From: Euonymus europaeus
Lineage: Eukaryota > Streptophyta > Magnoliopsida > Celastrales > Celastraceae
Length of the DNA stretch: 64,000 bases
Reading direction: 5' to 3'
NCBI GenBank assembly: GCA_963580455.1
Contig: OY756972.1
Location: forward strand, 8,385,001-8,449,000
The notes under the pieces are model-generated. The model was not told the DNA's origin. It made no database searches and saw nothing but the letters and a program-made list of their open reading frames with translations. Both the position numbers and the translations under genes were made by a program. Of the stretch, positions 59,581-64,000 are shown piece after piece. Every line of letters begins with the position of its first letter. Positions within the stretch are counted from its first letter, which is position 1.

Positions 59581-60722
59581 ATGGCATCGTTGAGGCTCCT
59601 CCTTGGTCGTCGCCACTGCCTCCCCTCTTCTCCATGTCTACAGATCCAGAGATCCTTCTCCTCTGGGAAAACTGAGATTGGGAATCCCAAATCTCAATCG
59701 CAACCCTCGCAGTTGCAGTATCTTGGAATGACAAGAGAGCCGCTTCTTGGGGAATTTCAATCTGCCAGGAATGGAGGCTGTATAAGTTATGAAACGGCCT
59801 TAGACTTGGAGGTTGATAGAAGGCGACCCGATCTGGTATATTTTTATTGAATTTAAGTTAATGGTAGATCCTTTCAAATTTTTATTTCGAGCAGCAACTA
59901 CCCTTCCCTTATCTTAAATAGTTAGAATTCACCCAGTAAGTAAATTAATTAATTAGTACTAATTTCTTTTGCCATCCGATGTCATAAAAATTCAAAATCA
60001 CCAAACATAACAATGTATATGTGTGTGTGTATATAACGGAAATTAAGCCAACAACGGAAGGGTCACAAGGGCTTTTGTGTTTCCTTCAGGTCCGGTAGTT
60101 GGAAAATTTCCTTTACAGCATAGTATTTTGAAGGTACTCATTGCATTTTGACCATAATTTTATAATATCAATCCTACTGGATTGGATAGGATAGGTGAGA
60201 TTCTGCTATTTGTATTTTTTTCCCTACATTAAAATGCTTTGTAAATCCCAATGCAGATGATTCAGAACGGAAGGAGTTACAATGAGTGGAAGGTACTTTA
60301 GTATCTCCTTATTCTCTTGCATACTTTAATGACTTAATTGTTTACATTGTTAACTTATTGTTTACATTGTTGTTGTGTTGTGTTGTGTTGATTAGGCTAT
60401 GCGGGACGAAGCTGTGGCTGAAGTGAAAGCTGAAGTTGAATCAGGTATTTTTGACATTGAAAGCGATGTTGTTGACCATGAAGACCTTACACCGCGTAGG
60501 TTCAGGGTGTTCATGTCAAACATGCCTCCTGAATTCTCCACTAACCTAGACTGGTTCAACTCCATCATTGAGTCACTCCCTCCCTCAACTCACCCTGCCG
60601 AGATCATGTTTACCAACTCTATCCGCGAAAATGATATGAAGTTTTATGCTCGCCTCACTGGACCCCCAACTCTGCAAACTGCGTCAACTTCCTGGGGTGA
60701 TTTGTGTTATTGGGAGAACTGA
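59581..60722 (+). CDS. Small three-exon gene, likely organelle-targeted protein of unknown function
   Basis: Exons 59581-59835 (85 codons), 60257-60292 (12 codons) and 60396-60722 (108 codons plus stop) join in phase 0 with GT...AG introns (CTG/gtatat, gcag/ATG; AAG/gtactt, ttag/GCT). Together they give about 205 residues. The N-terminus MASLRLLLGRRHCLPSSPCL QIQRSFSSG is Arg/Ser/Leu-rich without acids, which suggests a mitochondrial (or plastid) presequence with a typical RSFSS end. The centre is charged (NEWKAMRDEAVAEVKAEVES). The C-terminal part has PRRFRVFMSNMPPEFSTNLD and SLPPSTHPAEIMFTNSIREN. I do not recognise the family. The last residues (ASTSWGDLCYWEN) look less conserved in style; another 3' exon is possible. 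It is the only well-formed host gene in the window. The retrotransposon lies just upstream and may have split its leader. Confidence 0.65.
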
Positions 60723-61299
60723 TGCTAAAGTTCAATTTCACTAAGTCGCGGTCACCTCTAGTTTGTGAAGTGGTTTTTATATATGAGTTAACAGTATTTA
60801 TTGCTTGATATCTGTAACAGTACCATGATTGTGACTAATTGGTACTTGGCCTCTTATGCTATTTAGCTTTTGGCGCATGTAAACAGGTTTGGTGCAAACC
60901 GGTATTTAATCTAAATAAGTATTTATTTATTCATGCTTCTCAGCTTTGATATGTGTGACAGTATATATGATTAGTTTTTTTTTATTATTATTTATATTTA
61001 TGGCACTTAGAACTTATGCAACGCACACTAACACTCACTCACTCACAAATATGTTGCCCTCGAGCTTCAAACACCTGACAATGGGAGAAATACACAAGTC
61101 ATAGAATGATGATTAGTTGCTTGGGCTCCTCTAATTCAATTTTAGGTTTTGGTCATTACTTTTGATAGATTTTTTTTTTAAAAGTTCCCTTTTTTTAATA
61201 AATTAAAGAGGCGTACACAGGGTATAGTATGATTATCATTTTACAAGTAAATTAGTTCCTTATCTTTCTCTTCCTTCATATCATTATCATCTTATACTA
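60723..61299. other. 3' flank of the three-exon gene, no further gene
   Basis: AT-rich sequence with several TTATTTATT and AATAA words that could serve as a polyadenylation region. TTTATTATTATTTATATTTA near 60980 is low complexity. No further exon identified. Confidence 0.5.
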
Positions 61300-61800
61300 A
61301 TCTGATCGTGTTAATAGATCAAAGAACATGACTAGTCTCTGGAAGCCTCTTATTCTTGTTTCTCTGTTATGAAAAAGAGGAGCATGAGTATAGCAGATTT
61401 GGGTGTTATATCATGGATGGTGTATGGGTTCTTTGAGGGGGTCTTCGATATCATCTGGTTTTGTTGTTTGTTTCTTCCTTCTGGTTTTTTGGTCTCTTGG
61501 TTAAGCTGTTCATCTCCTTTTGAGCTGTTGCTGGGCTTTGCTTCTTAGGGAAATTTATTTTGCTCTGTTTTGGGTGTGCTTTGTTTGGGTTTTTTTCAAG
61601 TCTGTATTTTGGGCGGGGCTTCAGTTGGTTTGGCATTGGATTCTTTTGTTTGGTTTGTTCATATTTCTTTTGGTTTGAGATTGGATTCATTATTGGATTC
61701 TTGTCTCTGTTGACTGATTGTTGTTTCATTGGGTGTTACATGTGTAACTTTGTGTTCCTTTTTATTTCAATTAATAAAATCAGACTTATAAAAAAATTAT
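61300..61800 (+). other. T/G-rich stretch resembling a LINE 3' end
   Basis: Strong T+G bias on the plus strand (TTTGGTTTG, TTGTTTGTTTCTTCC), ending TTTATTTCAATTAATAAAAT CAG and an A-run at 61790. Plant L1-type LINEs often end in such T/G-rich untranslated sequence followed by TTTCAATAAAA and an A tail. No RT sequence precedes it. The frames here are low-complexity and not genes. Confidence 0.35.
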
Positions 61801-61835
61801 CTGCACAACTTGATCACAAACAATTAGTAATATTA

Positions 61836-61885
61836 GAACATAAACTAGGTGATAACCCGGGCGTTGCCCCGGGGCTAAGAAATTG
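61836..61885. other. Helitron-like terminal motif
   Basis: ACTAGGTGATAACCCGGGCG TTGCCCCGGGGC: a TA-rich run followed by a GC palindrome around CCCGGGCGTTGCCCCGGG, reminiscent of the ACCCGCGCGTTGCGCGGG block of plant Helitrons. It is similar in plan to 39881-39930. No partner end found. Confidence 0.3.
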
Positions 61886-61899
61886 ATGGTTCATGTAAT

Positions 61900-64000
61900 A
61901 CGCTATTCATTTAACAGTGAGAATTAGACAGATCAATAACAACTAAATAAATCTATAGTTATCAATAATTATCAATTTAATAATTTTGTTAACACAGACT
62001 TTGAATATAATAATTCAACAAAGGTGTGAAAAATGTGATGTTTTAAAATTACAAATAATAATAGGAGTTAAAAGTTGGTATAACAGAAGCAGTACAGTAA
62101 AGGTAGGCAACAAAAGAAAATCATTGCAGCTCATTCCATTACTCCTCCATTATTTCAGACCAATATTTCCAGCCTCTCCGCAAGCAAATCTGCAGGCAAC
62201 TTTTCAAGAGAGATTGACATAGGAAAAAAACAAAAATACTTCCTTTGATCCTGCAAACAGTTAGCCTAATATTCTTTTTTAGGGCACATATGCTCTCAAT
62301 GAGAAAGGTCACTGGAGAAGGCAGCCACAAGGGACTTACATTGCGGCTTCGCTGTTAGAAGTACCTTTTCTCCATGCTTCATTGTTTTTACAGCCTTTAA
62401 CAGTGTAGTGCAAAAATGACCCAAGTTAAAAAGAAATGCGCATACCGAGAATTAGAATCCAGGAGCAATTCTGGGAAGTATTATATAAATATAAAACTTA
62501 AACACTAAGCTCTTACCTTTCCCGACACTGAATTGTATCATCCTCAAACCTTGCTTCATATTTAACTATTGTGCAGCTTTAATTCCACCAGAGAATGCTA
62601 CAAACGTGCAGTTTTAAACTTGTAAATGGAGCTAAGCTTAAATAATATGAAGATCAAAATCAGTCCTGTAAATGGAAGAACAATTATTAAAAAACTTAAA
62701 TAATAGTCTCAAAAGTAACAAAAGAGGAAAAAAATATTAATTGGGTATCGAACACCAGAAATACCCCCTTATGTAACCAAACCTTCCCTTGGTGTAAACA
62801 CAATATGAAAATTTCACTGCAACACAAGAGAATACAACATACTGCTCAGCCTATAAATTTTGGGTAGCACAATTATATAACCTTATTTAAAAAATCAATC
62901 CACCTTCTGTCATTCTATAAAGTACCCACTAAATTGCAAGCACTGCGTGATTGTAATCGTCTAACAACTCGCCATTGGATTGTAAGAGCATCCCATTTCA
63001 AAGCTGAGGAATGTAGAAACCAAAAAGGTTAGAAAATAAGTTGATCAATAGAGTCGCAACTCAGCTGGTGAAAAGATGTTAAATCACAAGGTTTTGAAAT
63101 TTTAGGAAGTCTGAATTCCCCTACATATAAACAATAGAAAAAATATCAAAATTATAATACTGGAAGCCAGTGTAAGTACCGATAATATGAAATCCCAGGA
63201 AGAATTGAAAGATAATATAACATGCAAAGTACTGACAAATGCCAAATCCCAAACTATTATATGACTCACCAAGCAACTTCCTTATCACCGCTGAGAAGGT
63301 AGCCCACAGCCTTCAAAGCAGAGCCAATTTTTGTTAGATGTCTACAAAAAAGCCCACACAACCTGGAGAGTGTCAAATAGAGGAAAAAGGCATATCAGTT
63401 GCAGCTATACTCCTAAAATAGACCATCATTGCACACCATCAGCAAGCCATCAACACCGGCAGATGCATGATTTTTGAGAGTAAAGACCAAGTAATGGCAC
63501 GGTAGAAAGCCAGATTAAATGCGAATTTGAAACCCAACACCCATATGAAACCTAAAACCTCAATTTGAGGAAAATAGCAAATCCAACATCAGAAGAAGAA
63601 AGCCTGGAACATACAATTTTATGATAATGGAAACATAAGACGACTCCTTAGTGCTAATAAATTTGAGCCACATAATTATAGCTGAAAAGGGGAGAGTTGA
63701 ACAAAAAGACACACAAATGAAAGGGCAGAGCTCCCAAACTTAGAACCAAAAAAAAATTAAATAACCATCAATAGAGTTCATAGAACCAAGCAAATCAAGA
63801 AAGAAATTATTGGCCTCAAATAGATATTGTCATTTTAATCTCTTGGAATTAGAATCTACCTCACAGCAGAGCAAAAGAATTCAGGCAAAGAAGGCATAAT
63901 AACAACATGAAGAGATCAAACATGGTAGAGATAGAAAATCCAACATGAAGAGATCAAAAGAGTAGGTCATTCAGAAGGAGGAATGAGCCATTAAAGGAGA
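61900..64000. other. No gene recognised to the right edge
   Basis: About 2.1 kb, AT-rich, with only short frames on both strands. Phrases such as GCAACTTCCTTATCACCGCT GAG (63270) have a more gene-like composition and could be untranslated or intron sequence of a minus-strand gene beyond the right edge, but no exon can be supported. Confidence 0.4.

Noticed and set aside
61560..61886. Membrane protein of 108 residues (Phe/Gly/Cys-rich)
   Set aside because: Low-complexity translation of a T/G-rich stretch that resembles a LINE 3' untranslated end; the opposite strand is equally open.

Overview
This window reads as nuclear DNA of a flowering plant, most likely a eudicot. It is AT-rich and dense with plant LTR retrotransposons of the Ty3/gypsy and Ty1/copia types. 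It also holds LINE and Mutator remnants, spliceosomal introns and nuclear plant gene families (GeBP/storekeeper-like, plastid threonine synthase). There is no prokaryotic gene organisation, rRNA or tRNA gene. I cannot name the species. Most of the window is nested transposon debris. The single convincing host gene is a small three-exon gene at 59581-60722.

Layout. 1-3675: a minisatellite of about 62 bp period, split by a solo LTR (439-2640, target duplication AGATG). 3676-6560: a minus-strand gypsy gag remnant with its LTR. 6946-8520: an unidentified ORF and a truncated LTR. 8521-16205: a decayed plus-strand gypsy pol with two RNase H domains (Tat/Ogre-type), a 39-bp tandem array and a 2-kb LTR. 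16205-20000: fragments of a MuDR transposase and a LINE RNase H, both minus strand. 20041-22700: the start of another gypsy element plus a minus-strand ORF. 23760-33400: a minus-strand copia element chopped up by at least three LTRs, two of them solo LTRs with exact target duplications. 35662-36874: a frameshifted 'plant transposon protein' ORF. 37275-44260: a Ulp1-type cysteine protease pseudogene with several exons, bracketed by inverted repeats of about 500 bp.

The most interesting part is 44759-58731. It is a compound LTR retrotransposon (TG...CA, target duplication GTCTC, LTRs of only about 200 bp). Once two later insertions are subtracted, the original element was only about 3.5 kb and has no room for pol. 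Its cargo is host gene sequence: an intronless plastid threonine synthase, transit peptide included, into whose middle a nearly complete GeBP/storekeeper-like transcription factor reading frame has been spliced. The threonine synthase C-terminal half resumes in the same reading frame as the GeBP part. The result is an open 1.7-kb GeBP-threonine synthase chimeric ORF (48351-50069, first ATG at 48627). The element was then hit by a gypsy-like element that left a 2.2-kb solo LTR (45799-48020, ATTCT) and by a recent non-coding 8.2-kb LTR element (50111-58335, GGTGC). It sits just upstream of the three-exon host gene and may interrupt that gene's 5' untranslated region.

All identifications rest on reading motifs and on recall of the families. 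No database search was run. Boundaries with matching 5-bp target duplications are firm. Other boundaries are approximate and marked as such.
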